Positions 6,106-13,485 of a stretch of 19,928 nt of DNA are shown here, one piece after another. Within the stretch, counting starts at the first letter, position 1, and each line of letters starts with the position of its first letter. The notes under the pieces were generated by a model. That model was not told where the DNA came from and searched no databases. It saw only the letters and a list, made by a program, of their open reading frames with translations. Source of the DNA: an uncultured Desulfuromonadales bacterium (lineage in GTDB: Bacteria > Desulfobacterota > Desulfuromonadia > Desulfuromonadales > Geopsychrobacteraceae). The stretch covers positions 1-19,928 of the forward strand of contig CALZHQ010000093.1 in the NCBI GenBank assembly GCA_945787295.1, read 5' to 3'. A program made the position numbers and the translations under genes.

Positions 6106-7101
6106 ATGAAGGTTGTACTTCCTGTCGCGGGCAAAGGAACGCGCTTACGCCCCCACACTCACACCAAGGCCAAATCTTTGGTCCATGTCGCCGGGAAAAC
6201 CGTCCTTGAGCATATCATCGAACGGCTGCAGGCCATTGATGTCGAAGAATATATTTTTATCACCGATGAAAATGGTCAACAGGTGGCCAATTTCATGCAG
6301 CGTAAATTCCCTGGCCTCAAATGCCATTACCTGGTGCAGAAGGAGCGGCTCGGACCGGCGCACGCGGTGGCCCTGGCGGCTCCGGAAGTCAAAGATGGTG
6401 ACGACCTGCTGGTCGTCTTCAACGACACCATTTTCGTCACCGATCTGGCCAAGATTCCGGAAATATGTGCCGATGCCGATGGTTTGATCTATTCCAAGGA
6501 GGTCGAGGATTACCAGCGTTTCGGGGTCAACGTGATGCGTGATGACTACATCGTCGATATGGTCGAAAAGCCGGACACGCCGATTTCCCGCCTGGCCCAG
6601 GTTGGCCTCTACTATCTGAAAGATGGCGCCGGATTTCTGCGTTATATCGAGAAGACCATCGATGCCGGGGAAACGGTCAAGGGCGAATATTATCTGCCTT
6701 CGGTGTTCATGCGCATGATCGAGGACGGTGTTAAGCTCAAGGCGCCGGAAATCGACGCCTGGCTCGATTGCGGCAAGCCGGAAACCCTGCTCGAAACCAA
6801 CCGTTTTCTGCTCAAAGGGCGGCATCATATCCATGGTGAGGCGATCGATTGCGTCCTGAAAGAACCGGTTCACCTGGAGCGGGGCGCGATCATCAGGAAT
6901 TCGGTTATCGGTCCGAACGTATCGATAGCTGCCGGCAGTGTCATCGAAAACAGTATCATCCGCGATTCGATCATCAATGCCGAAAACAGGGTCAGCAACC
7001 TGGTCCTCGATCATTCGCTGCTGGGCGATTCGGTCACCTTGGTCGGTTCGCCTCGCAAAATGAACATCGGCGATCATTCATTGATAGAGATGGACCAATA
7101 A
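6106..7101 (+). CDS. Sugar nucleotidyltransferase with left-handed beta-helix tail
   Basis: The 331-residue protein has an N-terminal nucleotidyltransferase domain starting MKVVLPVAGKGTRLRP, with the nucleotide-binding GxGTRLRP loop and the following K (TKAKSLV). Further landmarks are QKERLGPAHAVALAAPEV (nucleotide-recognition region), VVFNDTIF (metal-binding Asp), and VEKP. The last 80 or so residues (VHLERGAIIRNSVIGPNVSI and following) are hexapeptide-like repeats of a left-handed beta-helix. The layout resembles RmlA/GalU-type or GlmU-like glucose-1-phosphate nucleotidyltransferases of the RfbA-like long class; the exact sugar and nucleotide cannot be set from sequence. The ribosome site GGAGGG precedes the ATG. 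The DUF445 gene follows 10 nt downstream. Cytoplasmic, likely feeding cell-envelope polysaccharide synthesis. Confidence 0.85.
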   Translation: MKVVLPVAGKGTRLRPHTHTKAKSLVHVAGKTVLEHIIERLQAIDVEEYIFITDENGQQVANFMQRKFPGLKCHYLVQKERLGPAHAVALAAPEVKDGDDLLVVFNDTIFVTDLAKIPEICADADGLIYSKEVEDYQRFGVNVMRDDYIVDMVEKPDTPISRLAQVGLYYLKDGAGFLRYIEKTIDAGETVKGEYYLPSVFMRMIEDGVKLKAPEIDAWLDCGKPETLLETNRFLLKGRHHIHGEAIDCVLKEPVHLERGAIIRNSVIGPNVSIAAGSVIENSIIRDSIINAENRVSNLVLDHSLLGDSVTLVGSPRKMNIGDHSLIEMDQ

Positions 7102-7111
7102 ATAACTTTTT

Positions 7112-8704
7112 ATGGAATATCAGCACTATCTCCCTTATCTGATTCCCCCCTTGCTCGGGGCGCTGATCGGTTATGTGACCAATTACATCGCGATCCGCAT
7201 GCTGTTCCGGCCGCTGCGGGCCTGGCGTCTGCTCGGCCTGCGAATTCCGCTGACGCCGGGGATCATCCCGTCCAAACGGGATGAGTTGGCGCGCAAGATG
7301 GGCGAGATGGTCGGCGAGCATCTGCTGACCGTTGATGATGTCGGTCGCGCCTTCGGTAAGGATTCGATCCAGCGGGAATTGCGGCTGGCGGTGACCGATA
7401 AGCTGGGCGTCTTTCTCGACCGGGAATTGGGTCCACTGGAAACCCTGATTCCGGACCGGTTTCGGGCGCGGTTTCGCGAGCTGGTCGATCTGCTGCGCGG
7501 AAAAGTCGTCAAACTGGTCTTCGACTACCTGCAGAGCGAGACCTTTGACCGCAAACTGCGTGACTATCTGCAGCGCCAGGGCGATCAGCTGTTGGCGCGG
7601 GATCTGGCCAGCTTTCTGACCCCGCAGCGCTACCGCGACCTGCAATTGCACCTGGACGGCAAATACGCGGAATTCTTTCAGTCGCCGAAGGTTGCCAACG
7701 CCGTCGGAACCTATATTGATCAGAAAGCCGAGAAGTTACTTGCCAGTGAACGGCCGTTGCGAGAAATTCTGCCGCGCGATCTGGTCGAATTGCTGTTGGC
7801 GCAGTTGGAAAAAGAACTGCCGCCCTTGGTGGAAAAGTTCGGCGGCATGCTCTACGATCCCCTGTTCCGGAAAAGGCTGGTGAAAAAGGGTAAGAAGGCG
7901 ATCGATTCCTTTCTCGATTCCCTTGGCGGTCTGGCCGGGTTGCTGAGCGGCTTCATCGATCTGAACAAGATTTACGATAAAATTCCCGAGTTCCTCGACA
8001 AGGCGGGCGATGAAATCGCCAACTGGCTGCGCGAGGCAAAAACCCAGGAGCAGCTGGCAAAGCTGCTGCGGGAGCGGGTCGATGGCCTGCTCGATCGTTC
8101 GTTGGCCAGCTACCTGGAAAAGCTGCCGTACGAAAAGGTGGTCGGGGTCCGCCAATTCATCCGCAAACAGGTGGTTGAGACCGTTCAGTCGCGCAAAACC
8201 ATCGACACCGCTTTGATTCTTACCGAGAGTGCCATCGACCGGATCAAGGACCGGTCCTTCGATAATCTGCTGCGTACGGCGATGCCGGAAGGCGGCGTAG
8301 AGCGGACCCGGGAACAGCTGGCCGACCGGTTGTTGGAGTTGATCCGGTCGCCAGAGGCGCGCAATGCTCTGGAGACGATCCTCGGCGAGCAGAGCGAAGA
8401 GTGGATTTACCGCAAGCCGCTCGGCCTGTTGTCGGCGAAGCTGCCCGGTGACCTGCGCACCGAGTTGGAAACCGCGATCTGCCAACTGGTAGAAGAGATG
8501 CTGAAGAAGGAAGCGCCGCGGTTGGTGGAGACCCTCAATGTCCGCAGAATGGTCGAGGAGAAGGTCAATGGTCTCGATATCCTGCAGGTTGAAGGGTTGC
8601 TGATGGGGATAATGAAAGAACAGTTCAAGTACATCAACCTGTTCGGGGCGCTGCTCGGGTTTTTGATCGGCTTTATCAACCTGTTGGCGCTGCAGATCAT
8701 GTAA
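7112..8704 (+). CDS. DUF445 family membrane protein
   Basis: The 530-residue protein matches the DUF445 (YheB-like) family. The N-terminal membrane segment contains PPLLGALIGYVTNYIAIRML and is followed by LTPGIIPSKRDELARKMGEM, both hallmark motifs. A long, charged, mostly helical cytoplasmic or periplasmic middle region contains recurring RELVDLLR-like helices. The C-terminus is a second hydrophobic segment (LFGALLGFLIGFINLLALQI). It is longer than the short Firmicutes forms and appears complete. Function is not established for the family. It is probably co-transcribed with the preceding nucleotidyltransferase gene (10-nt gap). A 414-codon antisense frame over its second half is a coding shadow. 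Confidence 0.88.
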   Translation: MEYQHYLPYLIPPLLGALIGYVTNYIAIRMLFRPLRAWRLLGLRIPLTPGIIPSKRDELARKMGEMVGEHLLTVDDVGRAFGKDSIQRELRLAVTDKLGVFLDRELGPLETLIPDRFRARFRELVDLLRGKVVKLVFDYLQSETFDRKLRDYLQRQGDQLLARDLASFLTPQRYRDLQLHLDGKYAEFFQSPKVANAVGTYIDQKAEKLLASERPLREILPRDLVELLLAQLEKELPPLVEKFGGMLYDPLFRKRLVKKGKKAIDSFLDSLGGLAGLLSGFIDLNKIYDKIPEFLDKAGDEIANWLREAKTQEQLAKLLRERVDGLLDRSLASYLEKLPYEKVVGVRQFIRKQVVETVQSRKTIDTALILTESAIDRIKDRSFDNLLRTAMPEGGVERTREQLADRLLELIRSPEARNALETILGEQSEEWIYRKPLGLLSAKLPGDLRTELETAICQLVEEMLKKEAPRLVETLNVRRMVEEKVNGLDILQVEGLLMGIMKEQFKYINLFGALLGFLIGFINLLALQIM

Positions 8705-8921
8705 ATTATCCAGAGGAAAAGGCGAAGCCCGAAGCTGAAGAGCTAAAAGGGCAGCTACGGCACGAACTGGCCGCTGAGAGCCGGATTGGCGTAGAATGGA
8801 ACGAGGAGATACGCTAGGCCGCTTTGCGGTGGTCGCATGATAAAAGCAAACGCTGCGGGCGGACTGCATTGCCGTTTTCACGTTATTGGGTTGGTCAGCA
8901 GCTAGTGAAGCGGGGTCAGCT

Positions 8922-9392
8922 ATGGAAAGAGCAACATTCGCTGCCGGGTGTTTCTGGGGTGTTGAAGAACTGTTCCGCACGCTGGATGGGGTCTTGGAAA
9001 CCTCGGCCGGTTACATGGGTGGCAGTACTGAAAACCCAACTTACAAAGACGTTTGCAGTGGTGCGACCGGGCATGCAGAGGTGGTCGACCTGAAATTTGA
9101 TCCGACAGTTGTCAGCTACGAGCAGCTGCTGGAAAAGTTCTGGGCCAAGCACAATCCGACCAGTCTTAATTTCCAGGGCTGGGATGTCGGCACCCAATAT
9201 CGCTCAGCAATCTTCTACCATAGCGATGAGCAGCGTCAGGTTGCGGAACGCTCGAAGACAGCTTTAGCGGATTCCGGAAAATATTCTGCGCCGATTGTGA
9301 CGGAAATCACCCCTGCGGGGCCATTCTGGCGGGCAGAGGAGTATCACCAGCAGTATGTTCGCAAAAACAAGCCCGCCTGCCGCGGTCTTTAA
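8922..9392 (+). CDS. msrA: Peptide-methionine (S)-S-oxide reductase MsrA
   Basis: The 156-residue enzyme reduces methionine-S-sulfoxide in proteins. It begins MERATFAAGCFWGVEELF with catalytic Cys10 in GCFWG. Further family motifs are TSAGYMGG, YKDVCSGATGHAEVV, KFWAKHNPTSLNFQGWDVGT, QYRSAIFYH and PAGPFWRAEEYHQQY. Cys near the C-terminus (KPACRGL) could act as resolving Cys. The ATG at 8922 is chosen over a frame-internal upstream ATG at 8886 because the family starts at this point; only a weak ribosome site precedes it. The 217-bp gap upstream has no clear gene. The stop codon overlaps an AAGGAG that likely serves the following permease gene. Confidence 0.95.
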   Translation: MERATFAAGCFWGVEELFRTLDGVLETSAGYMGGSTENPTYKDVCSGATGHAEVVDLKFDPTVVSYEQLLEKFWAKHNPTSLNFQGWDVGTQYRSAIFYHSDEQRQVAERSKTALADSGKYSAPIVTEITPAGPFWRAEEYHQQYVRKNKPACRGL

Positions 9393-9448
9393 GGAGCAGA
9401 CCGATCCGCCCACCTGAGCTCTTCAAACTGCTGCGTCTAGCCAACCTG

Positions 9449-10204
9449 GTGCAGCTGTGTGCTTTTTTGCTGGTGGTTGGTGGTTGTTGCTGGGGGCTGC
9501 TGCTGGGGGCGGAAAATCTCGGTTATAATTGGCAATGGAACCGGGTTCCCCGCTATCTGCTGCACATGACCGCCAACGGCTGGCAGGCAGGCTCGTTACT
9601 GCAGGGGTTGTGGCTGACGTTGGAAATCACGCTGGTCAGTCTGATCCTCTCGCTGCTGATCGGCCTGCTGACCGCTATGATGCGCCTGTCTAGCAGTCCG
9701 ATGGCCAAAGGGATCGCCTGGACCTACCTGGAAGCTATCCGTAACACCCCGCTGTTGATTCAGATTTTCATCCTCTATTTTGTCTTCGCGCCGATTCTTG
9801 ATCTCGGTCGTTTCAGCTCTGCGGTTCTGGCCCTGAGCCTGTTTGAAGGCGCTTACGCTTCCGAGATTATCCGCGCCGGAATCTTGGCGATTCCGGCCGG
9901 GCAATGGGAGTCGTCCGCCTCACTCGGTTTGCGGATGCCACAGATCTATCGGTTTATTATTCTGCCGCAGGCCTTCCGGCAGATGATCCCGCCGTTGACC
10001 AGCCAGGGGATCTCGCTGATCAAAGATTCGGCCCTGGTGTCGACGATCGCCATTTACGACCTGACCATGCAGGGGCAGCAGATCGTTGCCGAGACCTTTT
10101 TGACGTTCGAAATCTGGTTCACCGTTGCAGCAATTTATCTGGCTGTCACCATGTCCCTTTCAGTTCTGGTAAGATATTTGGAGTATTTATTTCCGGCTCA
10201 TTAG
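9449..10204 (+). CDS. Polar amino-acid ABC transporter permease (HisM/GlnP type)
   Basis: The 251-residue inner-membrane permease has a membrane anchor near the N-terminus, a periplasmic-like stretch (YNWQWNRVPRYLLHM), and several transmembrane helices. The motif IPAGQWESSASLGLRMPQIY, continuing to ILPQAFRQMIPPL, is the EAA loop that contacts the ATPase. FEGAYASEIIRAGI and LIKDSALVSTIAI are typical of polar amino-acid permeases. The given start is GTG 9449. The frame stays open further upstream and gives IRPPELFKLLRLANL before it; AAGGAG (9391-9396) stands 7 nt before an ATC at 9404, suggesting the real start may be 9404. It pairs with the second permease at 11020; no ATPase gene is in the window. 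Confidence 0.88.
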   Translation: MQLCAFLLVVGGCCWGLLLGAENLGYNWQWNRVPRYLLHMTANGWQAGSLLQGLWLTLEITLVSLILSLLIGLLTAMMRLSSSPMAKGIAWTYLEAIRNTPLLIQIFILYFVFAPILDLGRFSSAVLALSLFEGAYASEIIRAGILAIPAGQWESSASLGLRMPQIYRFIILPQAFRQMIPPLTSQGISLIKDSALVSTIAIYDLTMQGQQIVAETFLTFEIWFTVAAIYLAVTMSLSVLVRYLEYLFPAH

Positions 10205-10228
10205 CCTGATATTCATTCAGGAGGTTGC

Positions 10229-11009
10229 ATGAAGTTTCGAATTGGTCTGCTTTTACTGTTATTCTGTACCCTGTTGGTTTCTCCCTTGTGGGCCAGCGAC
10301 GTGCGCCTGGAGCTGGCACAACAGAGTACTTTGGAAAAAGTGATTGCGAAGAACCAGTTGCGGGTCGGTTTTTCGACCTTCGTGCCCTGGGCGATGAAAG
10401 ATAAAAAAGGCGGTTATACCGGTTTTGAGATCGAGGTGGCAAAGCAGTTGGCCGAGGATATGGGCGTCGAAGTCCAGTTTGTGCCGACCAAGTGGTCGGG
10501 CATCATCCCGGCACTGCTGACCGGCAAGTTCGATATCATTATCGGTGGTATGGGGATTACTCCGCAGCGCAATCTTCGTTGCCAGCCAGAAACTGGCCGG
10601 CGGGAAAACGGGCCTGGAAGCGTTCAACTCGGCTGATATGACGGTGGTTGCCCGGATCGGGACCACGGCTGCCGCAGCGGCGAAGAAGTTTCTGCCGAAA
10701 GCCCAGCTCCGTCTGTTCGATGACGAAGGTCAGGCCTTGCAGGAAGTGCTCAACAACCGGGCCGCGGCGATGGTTTCCTCGCAGCCGTTCCCGGAATTCC
10801 AGACTTTGAAATATGCGGACAAGCTGTTTCTGCCACTGTCCGGAAAAACCTTTACCCAGGAGCCGATCGGCTTTGCCATCCGTAAAGGGGATGTCGATTT
10901 CCTCAACTACCTGAATAACTGGGTTCGGGTGAAAAATGCCGATGGCTGGCTGCAGGAGCGCTACGATTACTGGTTTACCACCCAGGACTGGAAGAGTCAG
11001 GTTGAATAG
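10229..11009 (+). pseudogene. Amino-acid ABC transporter substrate-binding protein, disrupted by internal deletion
   Basis: The family is SBP family 3, the periplasmic receptor of polar amino-acid importers. The first part has a signal peptide (residues 1-23, cut after about LWAS), then NQLRVGFSTFVPWAMKDKKG, YTGFEIEVAKQLAEDMGV, KWSGIIPALLTGKFDIIIGG and GITPQRNL. After L116 (about base 10576) the frame leaves the family and stops at 10636. The family continues in another frame from FVASQKLAGGKTGLEAFNSA (base 10575 onward) through ARIGTTAAAAAKKF to the C-terminus at 11009. About 17-20 residues, the usual VNFSxPY region, are missing; total remaining length is 781 nt, so the loss is 3n+2 nt. The ribosome site AGGAGG precedes the ATG. 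The second permease starts 10 nt downstream. True pseudogene or assembly collapse. Confidence 0.87.
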
Positions 11010-11019
11010 GAGTTAACGC

Positions 11020-11907
11020 TTGATCATGCGTCGTCGGCCCCGCTGGGGCCGACTCGATTATATCCTGTTGCTGCTCGTGATCGGACTCCTCGGGTTTCTC
11101 GGCTACCGGGTAGAAACCGGCCTTGAGTATCGCTGGAACTGGCAAGTTGTCCCGCAGTATCTGCTGCGTTTTGATGAGACCGATGGCTGGACAGCCAACC
11201 TGTTGCTGCAGGGGTTGCTGACCACCATCCGCCTCAGTTTCTGGAGTCTGCTGTTCGCGCTGCCGATCGGCTTGATTGCCGGGCTGCTGCGCACCAGTTT
11301 GCACCTGTTCAACCGGCTGCTCGGCGGCACTTTTGTCACCCTGCTGCGCAATCTGCCGCCGCTGGTGCTGGTATTTATCTTCTATTTCTTTTTGAGTAGT
11401 CAGATCCTGCCGCTGCTGCAGATCGGCGAACGGCTGGCTTCGGCTCCGCAATGGCTGGTGAGAGCTTCCGAGCTGCTGCTGGCTCCTGTCGACCAGGTCG
11501 AAGCTTTTGTTGCTGCGGTCTTGACCCTGGCCCTGTTCGAAGGCGCCTACATTGGTGAAATTGTCCGTGCCGGCATCAATTCCATCGCGACCGGGCAGTG
11601 GGAAGCCGCGCGGGCCTTGGGGATGAAGCGCTGGGACGGGTTGCGGCATATTGTTCTGCCGCAGGCGTTTCAGAAGATGATACCGCCTTTGACCGGCCAG
11701 GCGATATCGACGATCAAGGATTCGGCCATTGTCTCTGTCATCTCGATTCAAGAACTGACCTTTCAGGGGATGGAACTGATGGCGGCGACCTATTTGACGT
11801 TCGAGGTTTGGATCAGTGTCACGCTGCTCTATTTCCTCCTGACCTTCAGTTGTTCAAGGCTCGCCGCGCGGCTGGAGTTGCGTTTGCGGCAAGCTTATCT
11901 GTATTGA
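11020..11907 (+). CDS. Polar amino-acid ABC transporter permease, second subunit
   Basis: The 295-residue inner-membrane permease is a paralogue of the first. Both share the opening W-x-W-x-x-VPxYLL block. Landmarks are LLRNLPPLVLVFIFYFFLSS, FEGAYIGEIVRAGINSI, the ATPase-contact loop GQWEAARALGMKRW followed by ILPQAF, and STIKDSAIVSVISI. The TTG at 11020 is chosen because AGGAG (11008-11012) lies 7 nt upstream; an ATG at 11026 would be 13 nt away. It makes the heterodimer membrane channel with the 9449 permease. Between its EAA region and the earlier helices it has an insert (about residues 135-160) absent from the other subunit. The expected ATPase gene does not follow; a lipoprotein gene starts instead. 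Confidence 0.9.
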   Translation: MIMRRRPRWGRLDYILLLLVIGLLGFLGYRVETGLEYRWNWQVVPQYLLRFDETDGWTANLLLQGLLTTIRLSFWSLLFALPIGLIAGLLRTSLHLFNRLLGGTFVTLLRNLPPLVLVFIFYFFLSSQILPLLQIGERLASAPQWLVRASELLLAPVDQVEAFVAAVLTLALFEGAYIGEIVRAGINSIATGQWEAARALGMKRWDGLRHIVLPQAFQKMIPPLTGQAISTIKDSAIVSVISIQELTFQGMELMAATYLTFEVWISVTLLYFLLTFSCSRLAARLELRLRQAYLY

Positions 11908-11924
11908 TTTGAAAAGAGGTCCCG

Positions 11925-12398
11925 ATGCAAATGATGAGACAGCTGGTTTTATGCGGTTTGGTGGCTTTCCTGCTGGTTGGCTGCGCCACCCTGAGTCCTG
12001 ATTTCGAGCAACCGAGTGTTATCGTCAGCAGCTTCCGGGTGCTGCCGACCAATAGCGTGGTGCCGAAATTTGAGATTGGGCTGCATGTGGTGAATCCCAA
12101 TCGGGACCCCTTGAAACTGGTCGGAATGGCCTACAATGTCGAGCTTGAAGGGCATCGCATCCTGACCGGGGTGGCCAGCGATCTGCCGGTCATCGCTGCC
12201 TACGGTGAAGGGGATGTGTTGTTGCAGGCTTCACCCGATCTGTTCAGCACCATCAGCCTGTTTACCGACCTGATGAATCAACCGCGGGAAAAATTTCAAT
12301 TCAATTTTGTCGCCCGCCTCGATGTCGGTAGATTCCTGCCGAAAATCAAGGTGGAAAAAACGGGTGAAATTAATTTGAAAGGGAAGAGTCGCCAATAA
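11925..12398 (+). CDS. LEA-type-2 (WHy domain) lipoprotein
   Basis: The 157-residue product has a lipoprotein signal peptide ending FLLVGC, lipobox Cys20. The mature protein resembles the LEA14/WHy fold: PSVIVSSFRVLPTNSVVPKF, then EIGLHVVNPNRDPLKLVGMA, with the VxNPN turn typical of the family. NVELEGHRILTGVAS matches the next strand. Bacterial members are lipoproteins of unclear role, often tied to stress or to envelope integrity. The ATG follows AGAGG. It is 17 nt downstream of the permease stop and may be co-transcribed; the next ORF begins 1 nt after its stop. Function is not known; the family match is moderately sure. Confidence 0.8.
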   Translation: MQMMRQLVLCGLVAFLLVGCATLSPDFEQPSVIVSSFRVLPTNSVVPKFEIGLHVVNPNRDPLKLVGMAYNVELEGHRILTGVASDLPVIAAYGEGDVLLQASPDLFSTISLFTDLMNQPREKFQFNFVARLDVGRFLPKIKVEKTGEINLKGKSRQ

Positions 12399-12399
12399 A

Positions 12400-12804
12400 A
12401 TGTTGATTGAGGCAGAAAGTTGCCCCTGTGGCAGCGGTCATAAATACGCTGAATGCTGCAGTCTTTTCCATTCAGGAAAACAGTTTGCCACGACGGCCGA
12501 GCAGCTGATGCGATCACGCTATTCCGCGTATGCGCTGAAATTGATCGATTATCTTTATCAGACGACCCACCCGGACAAGCGCACTGAGGATTTGAAAACA
12601 GAGATGAGCGCCTGGGCGAATCGGGCTGAATTCACCCGCTTGGAAATTCTCGGCAAACGGCAAGGGCGTTCGCTTGATAAAGTCGGGAAAGTAGAGTTTG
12701 TTGCCTATTATCGACAGTTTGGAGAAGAGAAACAGATGCATGAGATCTCCAGGTTCCGGCGCTACAAAGGGAAGTGGCACTATCTTGATGGTGAAATTGC
12801 TTAG
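12400..12804 (+). CDS. YchJ family protein with SEC-C motif
   Basis: The 134-residue protein has a SEC-C-like metal-binding motif CPCGSGHKYAECC (Cys8, Cys10, Cys19 and Cys20) followed by the YchJ/UPF0225 domain: MRSRYSAYALKLIDYLYQTT, then RLEILGKRQG and GKVEFVAYYRQFGEEKQMHE, ending FRRYKGKWHYLDGEI. The last block resembles a cystatin/NTF2-like fold. YchJ proteins are cytoplasmic and of unknown function. The start follows the LEA-like gene stop by 1 nt, with GAAAGGGAAGAG upstream acting as ribosome site, so the genes are probably translationally coupled. It ends 8 nt before the CYTH gene. Confidence 0.88.
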   Translation: MLIEAESCPCGSGHKYAECCSLFHSGKQFATTAEQLMRSRYSAYALKLIDYLYQTTHPDKRTEDLKTEMSAWANRAEFTRLEILGKRQGRSLDKVGKVEFVAYYRQFGEEKQMHEISRFRRYKGKWHYLDGEIA

Positions 12805-12812
12805 GATGTCAT

Positions 12813-13277
12813 ATGGCCGTTGAAATCGAGCGGAAGTACTTAGTGAACGATGATTCCTGGCGTGAAGGCGCTATGGGGATCCTTTTTCGACAGGGTTACC
12901 TGAGCACCGACCCAGAGCGTACGGTCAGGGTGCGCCTGGAAGGTGATATCGGCAAACTGACCATCAAAGGGAAGTCGCTCGGCATCAGTCGCAGTGAATA
13001 CGAATATCAGATCCCCTCAGCGGACGCTGCCGAACTGCTCGATAACCTCTGCCTGAGGCCTCTCATTGAGAAGACCCGTTACCGGGTCGAGTATGCCGGA
13101 CAGGTGTGGGAAATCGATGAGTTTCATGGTGATAATGATGGGCTCATCATTGCTGAAATAGAACTGGAGGCAGAATCTGCAGAATTCGAGTTGCCCGACT
13201 GGGTTGGCCGAGAGGTGTCTGCAGAGCCTCGCTGCTACAACGCCAACCTGGTGAAAAATCCTTACAAAAACTGGTAG
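12813..13277 (+). CDS. CYTH domain protein (triphosphate tunnel metalloenzyme)
   Basis: The 154-residue protein starts MAVEIERKYLV, with the ExExK signature (E4, E6, K8) that coordinates metal and triphosphate in CYTH enzymes. RVRLEGDIGKLTIKGKS supplies tunnel-lining basic residues, and RYRVEYAGQVWEIDEFHGD and IAEIELEAESAEFELPDW complete the eight-stranded tunnel layout. Small single-domain bacterial members usually hydrolyse inorganic triphosphate, though others act on organic triphosphates, so the substrate is not fixed here. It sits 8 nt after the YchJ-like gene, in an operon-like arrangement. Length is normal. Confidence 0.9.
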   Translation: MAVEIERKYLVNDDSWREGAMGILFRQGYLSTDPERTVRVRLEGDIGKLTIKGKSLGISRSEYEYQIPSADAAELLDNLCLRPLIEKTRYRVEYAGQVWEIDEFHGDNDGLIIAEIELEAESAEFELPDWVGREVSAEPRCYNANLVKNPYKNW

Positions 13278-13373
13278 TTATGGCCCCATCAGCATATCGT
13301 ACTGGGTGAAAGCCATTATCGCGCCGAGCAGGATGCAGATAATTATCAGCAGAATTATTTGGCCTTGGGTCAT
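13278..13373 (-). CDS. Small single-span membrane peptide, 31 residues (new call)
   Basis: On the minus strand ATG (13371-13373) opens a 31-codon frame ending TAA at 13278-13280. The product begins MTQGQIILLIIICILLGAIM and ends AFTQYDMLMGP. One transmembrane helix covers about residues 6-22, with short polar ends. A strong ribosome site GGGAGGG (13377-13383) stands 3-4 nt before the ATG, slightly close. The frame abuts the CYTH stop, convergent to it. It is too short for ordinary ORF filters. Hydrophobicity pattern and ribosome site support coding; no homologue is recognised and no function is proposed. It could be a chance frame, but a pure hydrophobic helix after a strong ribosome site is unusual for a gap. 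Confidence 0.5.
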   Translation of the reverse strand: MTQGQIILLIIICILLGAIMAFTQYDMLMGP

Positions 13374-13485
13374 TTTCCCTCCCTTTTAACCGCCCCGCAG
13401 CAAACGGATGAGGTAAGCTGGACGAAATATCTCAGACGGCTAATCTACCCGCGACCGGAAGACAGGTCAAGATTCGGAACTCTAA

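Noticed and set aside
6145..7077. 310-codon minus-strand frame opposite the nucleotidyltransferase
   Set aside because: Antisense shadow of a gene with clear catalytic motifs; no domain and no ribosome site evident.
7736..8980. 414-codon frame on the minus strand opposite the DUF445 gene
   Set aside because: It is antisense to a well-supported gene, has skewed Gln/Pro/Arg-rich composition and no recognisable domain; a coding shadow.
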